Of a stretch of 64,000 nt of DNA, positions 35,597 to 44,890 are shown in pieces (the stretch's first letter is position 1; the number at the start of each line of letters is the position of its first letter). A program made the translations under genes and the position numbers. The DNA is from UBA7330 sp043554545 (GTDB lineage: Bacteria > Bacteroidota > Bacteroidia > Cytophagales > Cyclobacteriaceae), in NCBI GenBank assembly GCA_043554545.1, contig CP121337.1, forward strand, positions 2,542,001 through 2,606,000, written 5' to 3'. The notes under the pieces are model-generated. The model saw nothing but the letters and a program-made list of their open reading frames with translations. It was not told the DNA's origin and made no database searches.

Positions 35597-37287
35597 TATA
35601 GATTGTTAAGAATAAATTGAATTATTTTGGACTTCCTATCATAGATTTTCTCTTTTGTCCATTTCAAATCATTCTCCGTCATTTTCTGGATTTCTCGCTG
35701 CTGTGCAAGCTGATTAAATTCAGCCCGTTTTTCAGCAAATGGTCTGTTACTAGCCCATATGTTATGGGTTTGTGACAGTAACAAATAGTTTCCCAGACAG
35801 TCTAAATACTGATTTACAAACTCTTCATCATAAGTGTCATAGCCTGTTCCGGGATTTTCCTTTTGGGGCGCAATATGCTCTAGATGAGGGTTAATGATTT
35901 TATCAAATCTGGTTGGAGAATAGCCTCTTTTACCTTGAGATTCAAGATGATTTTCATATTTCCAAAGCAGAAATTTAGCAGTTGAGTGATTTATTCTCCC
36001 TTGCAAAGAGCGTTCAAACTCGTGATCGTTCCAGTAAGACCACCACCATGATTCAACCCCAACATTTTTCATCCATGAAATGCGATCAATAATGAGTTTT
36101 ATATCAGGATTATCGTCATTAAATGTTTTATATACGTCATCAAGTCTTGATGTTATATCGGCTCTAGTGCCTATAAGTCTGTGTCGTATAACCAAAGATT
36201 CAAGGCTAGTACAAAGATGTAATAGTTGGGTTTTATTAATTCCGATTCGGTATGCCTTTATAATAAAAGGAATAGCAATACTAATTCCTCCAAGTGAAAT
36301 AAGAGAGTGAATTTCAAGGTATTGTCTCTCATCCTTACCGAAAAATGTAGTCAGATGTTCAAAACTAAAGGCAAGTGATTGTGTGAACGCTTTTACGAAT
36401 GGGATGGCGTTTTCTCCGGAAAGCAGCTTATTTATTTTATCTATAGCATTTGACTCCCAAAGCGAGTTGAAATGAACCCTAAGCGTGTAAACCAACACAT
36501 CATCTTCGTTGATATTGTATTCAATTGAGGAAATTGATTTGTATATTTTCTCAAATCTTAATTTTATTTCGCCAATTAAAGATTCCCTTTCCTCACCTCC
36601 ATAAAGGTGAACGTTAAACATAAATTGAGCTTTTATTATTTCTAGATTTGAAGGTTTTTTTCCTCTGTTATTCTGGAAAATAAACATTTGAATTGCTTCT
36701 GCTTCATCTTTTACAGGGTGAGTGCTACAAGTGGATCCTTGAACTGAGTCGAGCATTTTGAGTAGGTAAGTTTCTTCCTTATCACTCAATTGATTCGTAA
36801 AGAAGTCAAAAGCATTTACAATTCTTTTTGCGGATTCTGTTTCAAGATTATTTTTATCTTTTTTGATTTGATCAATCACATTATCCTTGAAAAATTGATT
36901 ATCATAATATACAGTAGCAAAACGGTAGGTCGATCTTCGAATGATAATATCTTCTTTCAATTCTTCTTCATCCTCTTTTAGAGGACGAATTGCAGCTAAA
37001 CGACTGAATAATGCAGAAAGAAAAATAACGATGGTTGTGAGTCTCTGTTGACCGTCAATCACACCGAATTCATTCTCTGATTTTTCCTCGAAAAGGAAAT
37101 GTCCAAAGTAGTATTTTGACATACTGAAGCTATGGTTGTAATCTTCCAAATCCGTCAAAAAAGTGTTTACTTGTTTAGGAGATTTAGAACTGTCCGTTTC
37201 AGTATCCCACGAGTAGGCGCGTTGATAGTTAGGAACAAAAATCCTGTTTCCCGCCAACATTTGTTTAATTGTTGTTGATGCTTCCAT
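35596..37287 (-). CDS. DUF262/DUF1524 GmrSD-like type IV restriction enzyme
   Basis: 563 residues. The N-terminal DUF262 (GmrS-like) has FVPNYQRAYSWDTE and GVIDGQQRLTTIV, the DGQQR nucleotide-binding/hydrolysis motif. The C-terminal DUF1524-like (GmrD) region has the HNH-type motif HLEHIAPQ and NYLLLSQTHN. GmrSD enzymes cut DNA with glucosylated hydroxymethylcytosine using NTP, and single-chain fusions like this (BrxU type) are common. It is the first gene of a two-gene unit with a WYL regulator. Substrate range cannot be read from sequence. Confidence 0.87.
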   Translation of the reverse strand: MEASTTIKQMLAGNRIFVPNYQRAYSWDTETDSSKSPKQVNTFLTDLEDYNHSFSMSKYYFGHFLFEEKSENEFGVIDGQQRLTTIVIFLSALFSRLAAIRPLKEDEEELKEDIIIRRSTYRFATVYYDNQFFKDNVIDQIKKDKNNLETESAKRIVNAFDFFTNQLSDKEETYLLKMLDSVQGSTCSTHPVKDEAEAIQMFIFQNNRGKKPSNLEIIKAQFMFNVHLYGGEERESLIGEIKLRFEKIYKSISSIEYNINEDDVLVYTLRVHFNSLWESNAIDKINKLLSGENAIPFVKAFTQSLAFSFEHLTTFFGKDERQYLEIHSLISLGGISIAIPFIIKAYRIGINKTQLLHLCTSLESLVIRHRLIGTRADITSRLDDVYKTFNDDNPDIKLIIDRISWMKNVGVESWWWSYWNDHEFERSLQGRINHSTAKFLLWKYENHLESQGKRGYSPTRFDKIINPHLEHIAPQKENPGTGYDTYDEEFVNQYLDCLGNYLLLSQTHNIWASNRPFAEKRAEFNQLAQQREIQKMTENDLKWTKEKIYDRKSKIIQFILNNL

Positions 37288-37337
37288 TTAATGATCTTTT
37301 AAATGAGTCTCCTAAAATTACACCTTTCCTTATCTAT

Positions 37338-38468
37338 TCAGTTTTCTACCAGTCTGTTTTCACTTATAGCTCTAAATCCGACTGGATTTGTATTCCTGTC
37401 TTGTTGATATTCCTTTTCATCCTGGTTATAAATAGCTGTTAGCGTCATCGGAGCATCTATCTGTGTGTTAAAGCCTAGTTTCTTTGAAAGTCGTTTGGCC
37501 TTATCAATTTCCAATTCTTTAAACTCATACTTGGCGATTAGCCTTCCTTTTCGCATCAGCGCACTATCTACCTTCGATAAGTCAGTATTAAAAGAACAGA
37601 TAATCTGGATATTCAAACAATCCGAGAGTAGCCCATCAGAAATATTGAGTATGGTGGAAACAGGCGAGTGGCCGTTTCTCTCGCGGTCTATCACGATGTT
37701 TTCTGCATCTTCTATCACTAACACGGAATTTGAGTTCTCAATGAGTATAGAAATCAGATCGGGATTGGTCAGGGCATCTGTCATATTGGGGGGCAGAAAG
37801 ATCACTTTCTTTTTCACCGATGAGATCAGGTAACGAATATATGATGTCTTACCTGTACCGGGCTTGCCATGCAAAAGCACCAATCCTTTATCATTCTTTC
37901 TGGACAGTCGACGGCTTATGGTTTGATGGATTTCTTTAAAATCATTGTTGTAGTTATCATCAACACTTAACCTGGGCTTTGTGATTTCCACTGATTTGCT
38001 CTCAATTCCATCAGGTGTTTTTACCAGCAGGGATATATATGCCTTTCTATTTCTCCTTGTCTGGAATTTGCTGATTTCTTTGATTAATAATTCGACTTTT
38101 GTTAAGTCTGTTCGGGAAAATAGAAATTGTGCAGTAGAACGATTGACATCAAAATAAATCATCAAATCATCAAATAGGATATGAAAGATGTCGTCGATTT
38201 CGGCTTTTCCACCTCCATTGAGCTGACGCTTTGCAAAGTATTGCTTCCTGATCTCTTCTTGATATTTTCCGAGAAACCATTTATTTGCCCGCACACAGTC
38301 AATGTTGGATTCGGTTATCATACTAGGAATCACATTAAAGTGGGCAATGAACAGAGGAATTTCAGTCAGGTAATTACCATAAACACTTACACTCCCTAGA
38401 TTAATTTTTGTAGAGGTTTTCTCAAAGTTTATACAAGAATTATGTTGCGCTGTATTATTGTCCTTCAT
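37338..38468 (-). CDS. Bcs1/FtsH-like AAA+ ATPase adjoining attR
   Basis: ~376 residues from the ATG at 38468 (MKDNNTAQ); ATG 38498 and TTG 38507 are further upstream in frame. A variable N-terminal ~190 residues precede the AAA core: Walker A LLHGKPGTGKTSYIRYL, Walker B VLVIEDAENIV, sensor ICSFNTDLSKVDSALMRKGR. The RKGR arginine and the overall order resemble Bcs1-type ATPases. No membrane segment is seen. It is the last gene before attR. Similar AAA proteins occur singly in Bacteroidota islands without known function. A remodelling or defence role is possible but unproven. Confidence 0.75.
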   Translation of the reverse strand: MKDNNTAQHNSCINFEKTSTKINLGSVSVYGNYLTEIPLFIAHFNVIPSMITESNIDCVRANKWFLGKYQEEIRKQYFAKRQLNGGGKAEIDDIFHILFDDLMIYFDVNRSTAQFLFSRTDLTKVELLIKEISKFQTRRNRKAYISLLVKTPDGIESKSVEITKPRLSVDDNYNNDFKEIHQTISRRLSRKNDKGLVLLHGKPGTGKTSYIRYLISSVKKKVIFLPPNMTDALTNPDLISILIENSNSVLVIEDAENIVIDRERNGHSPVSTILNISDGLLSDCLNIQIICSFNTDLSKVDSALMRKGRLIAKYEFKELEIDKAKRLSKKLGFNTQIDAPMTLTAIYNQDEKEYQQDRNTNPVGFRAISENRLVEN

Positions 38469-39030
38469 CGTTTTGTTTTGGTCAAATGTAATGACCATGA
38501 ACGCCAAAGGGTGTCGCGATGAGTTTCTTTGTTAACTGGAGTAGAATATTTTCTTATCTCATTCTAAAGATCGGTTAGTCTCCAATGAAGACGAATTCTT
38601 TGGCACCTTTTCAGAAGAACTACGTCAAAACCCGGCTATTGGTGATTGACTGATTTTCCTTTGTTTATTTATTATATCGCTGAATAGTAATAGTTTTTGT
38701 TGCTAATTTGTTGCTATAATTAGTTAACTGATTGATTATCAGCATACAGTTACATATTGTATCGGGAAATAATAAAGAATGAAAACTTTCCCGATTCGCT
38801 TCAATCAAGATTTTTATATGCTCTGTGGCTCAAAAGGGATTCAAAAGTGTAGTTGCTTAAGTTCCTAATGAAATTAACTATCCTATCCTATCCCTCCTTC
38901 TCCTCTTTTTTTGTTGAAAATCGATCCAAGGCGTTTGAAATCTTACATGGTGATGAAGCTTAAAACTTATTATTATTCTTTGAATCCAATTGAAAAAATT
39001 GGATATTCATGATTTTTAAAATAAACAATT
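38469..39030. other. Island right end and flank
   Basis: It contains a short open tail without a start (~38545-38650, ending RQNPAIGD-stop), the right arm repeats and attR (separate entry), then AT-rich DNA. Just before the DUF3137 gene a small inverted repeat, TCCAATT-GAAAA-AATTGGA (38985-39003), might be regulatory. I see no complete gene. Confidence 0.5.
38698..38772 (+). other. attR with right arm repeats of the mnmE island
   Basis: TGTTGCTAATTTGTTGCTA (38698-38716) is identical to 6205-6223. The core TGTATCGGGAAATAA (38758-38772) matches the mnmE 3' end at 14/15. In the mnmE reading frame it encodes YCIGK-stop, the displaced mnmE tail. Confidence 0.85.
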
Positions 39031-40164
39031 ATGGACCCTATTATACTTGTATTCATCGCGCTTGCCGGACTCATCATGTATGGTATTTATTTCCTTTTAA
39101 GTAAGATATGGAAAAAACTCAAAGGCTTTGCTGAACAAAAAAGAATTCCACAGGGTGAAAATACAACCAACCTGGATACAAGTAAATTTTCAAAGATCAT
39201 TGAAGAACTGGAGCAAACACGTATTCAATTAGCCGGGAAAACAAAAGGGCTTTTTAAGCGGGCTTACCTAAAAACATTTGTTTTACTTTTTTTAGTTTTC
39301 CTCCTCTTTGCGGCTCTGCTGGGCAAGGAATCAAATGATATAACGCCTATGATTTTTGGCTCAATAATGATGGGTGCCGTTTTAGGTGCAATAGGAGCAG
39401 GAATATATACTTTAATCAAAAAAGGTAGTAACCGTGAGAAATTCGCTAATGAATTAAAGGAAAAACTTGTTAGTGCCATCGTTCAAGATGTGGATTCAAA
39501 CCTTCAGTTCACTAAGGATGGAATCACCAAGGAATCGTTTAACGAAGTTCCTATGTTTAGGGGGGATGTGTTTGTCAGTGAAGATTCCATAAAGGGCAAG
39601 GTCGATGATCTTACTGTAACACTTTCTGAGTGCACGCAAAGAAATAATCAAACAAGCAGTAAGCATCCGGGGGTGGTGTACTTTTATGGGCTGTTTGCTG
39701 TGATTGAATTCCCTAATCCTATTTATGCAGGAATATTCAGAGCAGTCCCGAAAATAGAGGTCTTTCCAGGGCAAAACAAAGTTGGAGACTTCTTAGAACG
39801 AGGGATGCAAAAAAATCCGTTTGTATGGAAACGAACGGAGAAAGAAGTAAAGCAAGAACAGTTTGCTGATAAGCCATACAGTATATTTAGTCCAGATCCT
39901 GAAGCAACGGAAGCCTTCATCAATGATAAATTAATTAAGCTTTTGGATTTTATATACAGTAAGTATGACCAAAACAAGCCCTACCTCTGGCTAAAGGATA
40001 ATAAAGTTTACTTTGCAATTGAGTGGTATGAGGGCCTTTTTGAACCCGATTATTTCTTAAACAAAAGCCTTAAAGAAAATGATGGTCTTGCGGAAAAGAT
40101 TCATCGGGACATTTTAAACATATACCAGGTAATTCAGGAATTAAAATTGTTTAAAGAGGTTTGA
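39031..40164 (+). CDS. DUF3137 membrane protein
   Basis: 377 residues. A hydrophobic N-terminal segment (~3-22) and two more at ~80-127 (FVLLFLVFLLFAALLG; IMMGAVLGAIGAGIYTLI) anchor it in the inner membrane. The C-terminal ~230 residues match DUF3137 as I remember it (VFVSEDSIKGKVDDLTVTLS, then VVYFYGLFAVIEF). No enzymatic motif and no known function. It is the first gene beyond attR, in the segment between the two att-like sites. Confidence 0.72.
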   Translation: MDPIILVFIALAGLIMYGIYFLLSKIWKKLKGFAEQKRIPQGENTTNLDTSKFSKIIEELEQTRIQLAGKTKGLFKRAYLKTFVLLFLVFLLFAALLGKESNDITPMIFGSIMMGAVLGAIGAGIYTLIKKGSNREKFANELKEKLVSAIVQDVDSNLQFTKDGITKESFNEVPMFRGDVFVSEDSIKGKVDDLTVTLSECTQRNNQTSSKHPGVVYFYGLFAVIEFPNPIYAGIFRAVPKIEVFPGQNKVGDFLERGMQKNPFVWKRTEKEVKQEQFADKPYSIFSPDPEATEAFINDKLIKLLDFIYSKYDQNKPYLWLKDNKVYFAIEWYEGLFEPDYFLNKSLKENDGLAEKIHRDILNIYQVIQELKLFKEV

Positions 40165-40386
40165 ATGCCAACCCTTTTAAAACCTAGGGGGGGGGGTTCT
40201 GTGTATATTATTCATAAGGAACCCATAAATGCCCTCCCATGAAGAAAAATGAAAGTAGTTGTTGAAGGCTTTGGAGGCAAAATCTACTATAGCTACCGTA
40301 TAGGGAAGTAATATTTGCTTGAATAGGTGGAGCTGCGAAACCGGTAATTGCTTTCGTCTCCTACCCTTATCAGATCCGCCAGTACA

Positions 40387-40420
40387 CAAAAAAAACCGCT
40401 TCCCAATTAAGTAAAGCGGT
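40387..40420 (-). terminator. Terminator for the 185-aa gene
   Basis: On the minus strand, ACCGCTTT ... AAGCGGT is followed by a run of eight T. It lies ~25 bp after the stop at 40445. Confidence 0.82.
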
Positions 40421-40444
40421 CTCAAGTCATATCAGCATTGATCA

Positions 40445-41002
40445 TCATACCCTATAAGATTTAGTTGACACATTGCCAGGCAGGTCATACGCCCTTACTC
40501 TGATCGAACCACCTTCCGGAATATCTTGTGTGAGTGTAAACTCCCAATGTATCCCGTTGTCAGTTGGTGTAGCTTTCCCGGAGGATATCACACTTTCATC
40601 TTCACTGATGATATCAAACTCAACTTTCGCCAGTTGAGGATCTTCATATGCCTCTACCAGTACCCGACTTCCTGATGCTCCACCTGGCAGAATGATGTCG
40701 CCAATCTCTGGTGCTCTTAAGTAATCGGTGACAGCAAGCGTGTAAGCGTTCCTGACCCTGGTGATGCCGGCAGCTGCCGCCTCGTAGATAGGCCCAAGCA
40801 CCTCATTTGCTATTGCATGCTTCGCAAAGGAAGTCGCATATCTAAAACGCATGTTATTCCTCTTCTGGGCCTCAGATCCCTCACCCCGCCTCACTGGTCT
40901 CGAGGATACGATGGTTTGACCGTTCAAGTTTCTGTAAACTAGTTGGCTGCCTAGCATGCCACTAGCACCCTGTAAAAACAGGTTCTTTTTTAAAGTTGCC
41001 AT
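40445..41002 (-). CDS. Hypothetical protein, possibly phage/structural-like
   Basis: 185 residues, not recognised with confidence. The N-terminus (MATLKKNLFLQGASGMLGSQ, then VYRNLNGQTIVSSRP) resembles a Bacteroidota family of small proteins with an ASGxLG-QLVYR motif, some of which I associate with DUF6266-like or phage-associated proteins. Residues ~90-185 are beta-rich (DIPEGGSIRVRAYDLPGN). No signal peptide. A clear terminator follows, and the ~1.3 kb upstream is gene-poor, so it is monocistronic. Confidence 0.55.
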   Translation of the reverse strand: MATLKKNLFLQGASGMLGSQLVYRNLNGQTIVSSRPVRRGEGSEAQKRNNMRFRYATSFAKHAIANEVLGPIYEAAAAGITRVRNAYTLAVTDYLRAPEIGDIILPGGASGSRVLVEAYEDPQLAKVEFDIISEDESVISSGKATPTDNGIHWEFTLTQDIPEGGSIRVRAYDLPGNVSTKSYRV

Positions 41003-41571
41003 TGTTGTAAAATTTATAGAGTGAGAAAAAGATTTAACCTGAAATTAATCCAGGTTTAAAAAGAGGCCTCTTGAGATTTTAAAAAGCAAGAATTGATCCA
41101 TAAAATGTTATGAGGTATGATTTTCAGTTATTTTCAAAAACATTTTGAATAAATCACATATACTGCGTAAGACACAAAACCATATATAATTATTATACGT
41201 TTAAAGGATGATGCCTTCCCGGTTTACGCCCAACAAAGTCTTGATGTAGTTGGATCTTCCTTCAGTCAATCCCCTATTCTCAAAAAAAGAAAACAAAAGC
41301 CCATTTCAGACTACCATGCATTAGGTTCCGCTCTGGGTCTCCATTGCTAGCTTCTCCATATTGTTTAAATACAATTAATGCCTGATTATTGGGGTGTACA
41401 GGAAGTGTACAGGAAGTGCGAACGGAGACTGAACGCACCCTTGGAGGACTATGGCTCTTACCTATTGGAATAATGCAATTATTTGGTGGCTTGTGGTGTT
41501 TTTACAGGATACGTGATGATATGTAACAAACAACAGTATTAGGAGATTGAGAAGCTGAGTAAATAGCTATC

Positions 41572-41595
41572 ACGGAAGAAACTTCCGCGCTAGCT
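41572..41595. repeat. REP-like hairpin a
   Basis: CGGAAG-AAA-CTTCCG followed by CGCTAGC. Read on the other strand it is GCTAGCG plus the hairpin, the head-plus-palindrome design of REP elements. Confidence 0.6.
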
Positions 41596-41598
41596 AGG

Positions 41599-41736
41599 AA
41601 GGCAGGTTTTGTTGAAAAAACAGAAGACTGGATCTACTGCAGTGCTGGTGATTATTATTGTGAAATAAGCATGATTCCAAAAACATCAAATGAAGATGAG
41701 TATCAATCATGCGAATTCCATGTGACCGATAAATAA
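41599..41736 (+). pseudogene. C-terminal remnant of a second REP-associated transposase
   Basis: The plus-strand frame reads KAGFVEKTEDWIYCSAGDYY and continues to a TAA at 41734-41736. It matches the RAYT C-terminal pattern (NPV-x-AGFVEKPEDWxYSSAxDYY) without the catalytic part. REP-like hairpins lie on both sides (41572, 41789, 41815). It is a different subtype from the remnant at 31130-31310. Confidence 0.68.
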
Positions 41737-41788
41737 TCAACTTTACACACATGAAAGAAAGGGATTGATCGATTTGAGTTTTGTTTGA

Positions 41789-41841
41789 CGGGCACAAGTC
41801 CCGCACTACCCACTCACAAGCTAAGACTTGCGCCAGCTAGG
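41789..41841. repeat. REP-like hairpins b and c
   Basis: CGGG-CACAAGT-CCCG then CACTACC (41789-41810), and CAAG-CTAAGA-CTTG then CGCCAGCTAG (41817-41840). With hairpin a they share a stem followed by CGC-x-CTA/AGCTA. Confidence 0.55.
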
Positions 41842-42329
41842 GGTTCCTTTACCCAGCGCTGATTTAGCGATGATATTCGCAGAGAAGTGGCTATGAAATG
41901 TTTCAGCACATGCTTCCATACAATGTTAGATTCCGTTACTATTTCTTCGGTCTCCTCTAAATATTTTTAATTACCACCCTTGCCAGGGAGGCTTTCATTT
42001 TTTTATGACCAAAAAAACGAAACAAAAAAAGTCTTCGGAAAATGAATAAGTGCACGGCCTTCGCACCACATGCCTCCCAAAGACCCAACCTCCAGCAACG
42101 CGGCTTACACACAATCCGCCGCCACCTGCCTGCAGTAGCCACTTTCGGCAAAGGCAGGTTTTCCGCCAGCCGCCGTGATTGTTCGTTTAGTATTTCAGAA
42201 AGTATGATTACTGTGTAATTGAAGACCCTATAAGGCATACCAAATAACGATTCCCGATTTTCAGTCTGCCCGGTTCACTAGAAGATCTGCGTGCAGAAGA
42301 TAATGAAACACAACACCCCTTTATTCCTA

Positions 42330-44000
42330 CTAGTCTATAGTAACTGACTCACTATATGTTTTTTTGTCTGTTATGATCTCAATTACATACAACCCTTTTG
42401 ATAGCTTGCGAGTTTTGATGGATTTCTTTTTACTTTCCTTCACCAATTGCCCGAGGTTATTATAGCATTTAACTTTGATTAACTGCTCACCTTCATCCAC
42501 CTTAAGATTGACCATACCTTTGTCGGCATCATAGGATATCATCCCACTTTTTGGTGCCTGTTCCATTCCTCCAGCTGTAAGGTCTATCGCTGTCTTGTTG
42601 ATGGTGAAATAATCTTCGATCTCATCGGTTTCCCTTAAGAACTTAACGGTCAGATTTTGTCCTCCCTCACCATCATCTTCAACCTCCATCACACAAGATC
42701 CTAATTGGTTTAACGATACAGACATGGCCTGGTGGTTGAGGTCTCCTCCGGATTTTTTTCCCGCCGACCCAGTGGTTATATAAACTGCACCCTCCGTGTC
42801 CTTCCTGTCTTTTTGGTAGGCCCCATCGCCATCTTCCCTGCCATCTCCGTTGCCTGTTGTACCCACGGTATGCCCCCCGTCCGAAATTTCATCGGGGTTA
42901 AAAGTATTGGCAAATCCATAATGCCCATTCAGGAAATAGGACCGTTCATAGGAATGACTATGTCCATTTAAGATAAGGTCAACACCATTTTCCTCCATCA
43001 TTGGCATGAAGTTTTCCCGCATTTCAATCAGGCGACCTTCCGTATCGGAGTCATGGGACCCTTTCGTGTATATGGGATGATGAAAAAGCGTCACGATCCA
43101 ATCTTGCTTGGTATTTTGAATATCGGCTAATGTCCAGTTGTACATAGCCCCTCCCACTTCACGACCTGTGTGATGGGAGTCTAGTATAATGAAGTGAATA
43201 TTGGCATAATCAAAAGAATAATAGGCCTCTGTTCCTGAAGCAGTGCCTCCAGCCTGGCCAGCCGTGGGAAAAGTAAATATATCATAATAGGGACCGGATT
43301 GTGTTTTGGAATCGGCCGACTTGCCATCGTGATTTCCCAAACAGGACCATGCCACGGATTTTTTCAGCATCTCATCGTAAATGTCAAACAGCGCATTTTG
43401 ATATTGCTCATCTGTTCCCTCTCCGTAGGCGTTATCCCCTAAAAACAACATCATATCAGTTTTACCAGTATTTGTGGGCACATTGGCTACATAATCGTAA
43501 TACGCATCCCTTACATCCCGCTGATTGTTATTGGCTGTACCTGCATCCCCTAAAATCCATGCGCGAACAAGCTGTCTGGTGCCAGCAGGCGGTGCGGTTA
43601 TTACATACATTTCGCCAGCAATACTTTCTGACAGTACTTCTGCCTGGTTTCCAATATTAAAATAGTATTTGGTGTCAGGTGTCAGGCCAGATATTAGCAC
43701 TTCATGCTCTGTTGTTAATGCAGTACTGCTTGCACGCCTGGATAATGAATTTAATGATGTCCCATAATTGACAACTGACTCGGTTGCCAGATCCGTTCTC
43801 CATTTTACCACAACACTTGTTGGCGTACCACTTTGCAAATATGGCCCCCTTTGTACCTCAACCGAAGCAGAATTTTTAACAGGGTCAATAGGATAGTTCG
43901 CCGCAACAGCTCCGACATTAGGAAGATCTCCAATGGAGGTTTGGGCAAATGCATACACCGAATATAGGGTGACTAGTAAAAGGGCACTTTTCTTAATCAT
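42330..44000 (-). CDS. Secreted purple-acid-type metallophosphoesterase with T9SS sorting domain
   Basis: 556 residues. Signal peptide MIKKSALLLVTLYSVYAFAQ. Residues ~45-135 are a fibronectin-III-like purple acid phosphatase N-domain (SVEVQRGPYLQSG ... GLTPDTKYYFNIG). The metallophosphatase core carries all metal motifs: GDAG (151-154), GDNAY (188-192), GNHD (222-225), HHP (307-309), GHSHSYE (346-352). The last ~70 residues (CYNNLGQLVKESKKKSI ... LSKGLYVIEI) are a type A T9SS sorting domain, so the enzyme is exported across the outer membrane. Likely a phosphomonoesterase for phosphate scavenging. It overlaps the TPR gene by 4 bp. Confidence 0.92.
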   Translation of the reverse strand: MIKKSALLLVTLYSVYAFAQTSIGDLPNVGAVAANYPIDPVKNSASVEVQRGPYLQSGTPTSVVVKWRTDLATESVVNYGTSLNSLSRRASSTALTTEHEVLISGLTPDTKYYFNIGNQAEVLSESIAGEMYVITAPPAGTRQLVRAWILGDAGTANNNQRDVRDAYYDYVANVPTNTGKTDMMLFLGDNAYGEGTDEQYQNALFDIYDEMLKKSVAWSCLGNHDGKSADSKTQSGPYYDIFTFPTAGQAGGTASGTEAYYSFDYANIHFIILDSHHTGREVGGAMYNWTLADIQNTKQDWIVTLFHHPIYTKGSHDSDTEGRLIEMRENFMPMMEENGVDLILNGHSHSYERSYFLNGHYGFANTFNPDEISDGGHTVGTTGNGDGREDGDGAYQKDRKDTEGAVYITTGSAGKKSGGDLNHQAMSVSLNQLGSCVMEVEDDGEGGQNLTVKFLRETDEIEDYFTINKTAIDLTAGGMEQAPKSGMISYDADKGMVNLKVDEGEQLIKVKCYNNLGQLVKESKKKSIKTRKLSKGLYVIEIITDKKTYSESVTID

Positions 44001-44890
44001 GATTTTTGGTTGTTAATGGAGTTTTCCAGGCTTTTTATCTGTTCTTTTAATGCTATCACGGGACTCATATTTTTAAACTTTGTGTCCAACAGCTCAATAG
44101 CACCAGTAGCTAATTTTAATGATATGATGGCCTCATGCGGTTTATTTACTTCCGCCAAATACTTCGCTTTTTTATAATACCAGAACTCTTTTCTATCATA
44201 TTGAAGAATAAAGTAATTGTATTGTTTCAGGGCTTTTTCAATTTGATTAGAGGCTTTCAAATAGTCCAGTTTTTTCAGTTGAAGCGACAAGGTGTGTGGC
44301 CCAAGTTGGTCGAGACCCGATTCGAGCGCTCCTATAGCACCCTGATAGTTTTTATCGTTTTCAGCGAGCATGATATCACAATACTCCAATATATCCTCCG
44401 GACGTATGTCGATCATGTTATTGATCACGTATCGGTATGCCTCCACTGACCTTTTGTACTGTTGAAGACGGAACAGTATTTGGGCTTCCAGTTTTTTTCC
44501 TTTTACCTCTACGCTATCCAATTCCAAATAGGAGCCTATACTTTTTAGCGCCTCGTTGTAGTCCCCGGCTAAATAGTGAACCTCAGCAATGCTATATTGT
44601 ACAGCTTTGTCGGTATTTCCCAAATATTTGGACTTAGCGTAATCTTCCAGGGCATGGGTATACTCTTTGTGCTGTTGATACAACAAGCCTCTTTCATGAT
44701 ACAGACTAAAATCGTTGGGGTTTTCTGTTATCTGTGTGGTTTTTTCTTCGATCCGCTCACTTAAGTCACCATGGGCAAACAGCAGCACAATTGGTGAGAT
44801 AAAGGCAATTACTAAAAATATGCTTTTAATCAGGTAGCTGCATAGCTTTTGAATAGGTAGCCAAGAAACCATTGAAGTAATGAAAATCAT
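43997..44890 (-). CDS. TPR-repeat protein, exported or membrane-anchored
   Basis: 297 residues. An N-terminal hydrophobic segment (~18-40, LIKSIFLVIAFISPIVLLFA) is followed by four or more TPR-like repeats (LYHERGLLYQQHKEYTHALE; AEVHYLAGDYNEALKSIGSY; LEAQILFRLQQYKRSVEAYR; KALKQYNYFILQYDR). TPRs mediate protein contacts. The stop overlaps the phosphatase ATG (ATGA), so the two products are made together. A partner or chaperone role for the phosphatase is inferred. ATG at codon 7 is an alternative start. Confidence 0.75.
   Translation of the reverse strand: MIFITSMVSWLPIQKLCSYLIKSIFLVIAFISPIVLLFAHGDLSERIEEKTTQITENPNDFSLYHERGLLYQQHKEYTHALEDYAKSKYLGNTDKAVQYSIAEVHYLAGDYNEALKSIGSYLELDSVEVKGKKLEAQILFRLQQYKRSVEAYRYVINNMIDIRPEDILEYCDIMLAENDKNYQGAIGALESGLDQLGPHTLSLQLKKLDYLKASNQIEKALKQYNYFILQYDRKEFWYYKKAKYLAEVNKPHEAIISLKLATGAIELLDTKFKNMSPVIALKEQIKSLENSINNQKS

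Larger units (their letters stand above)
41003..42329. other. Gene-poor 1.3-kb region with REP elements and transposase debris
   Basis: I find no intact gene. It holds a short tandem repeat (GTGTACAGGAA twice, ~41394-41416), a ~45-bp segment (41475-41521) similar to 46004-46048, three REP-like hairpins, and a RAYT remnant. A GC-richer patch at ~42045-42175 also lies here. The minus-strand open frame at 41957-42238 across that patch has odd, Arg/Trp/Cys-rich composition and looks spurious. Confidence 0.6.

Noticed and set aside
38545..38650. Short open tail ending RQNPAIGD
   Set aside because: No start codon and an in-frame stop upstream; at best the end of a lost gene.
41957..42238. 93-codon minus-strand frame
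   Set aside because: Arg/Trp/Cys-rich composition from a GC-rich repeat-like patch, no domain, surrounded by mobile-element debris.
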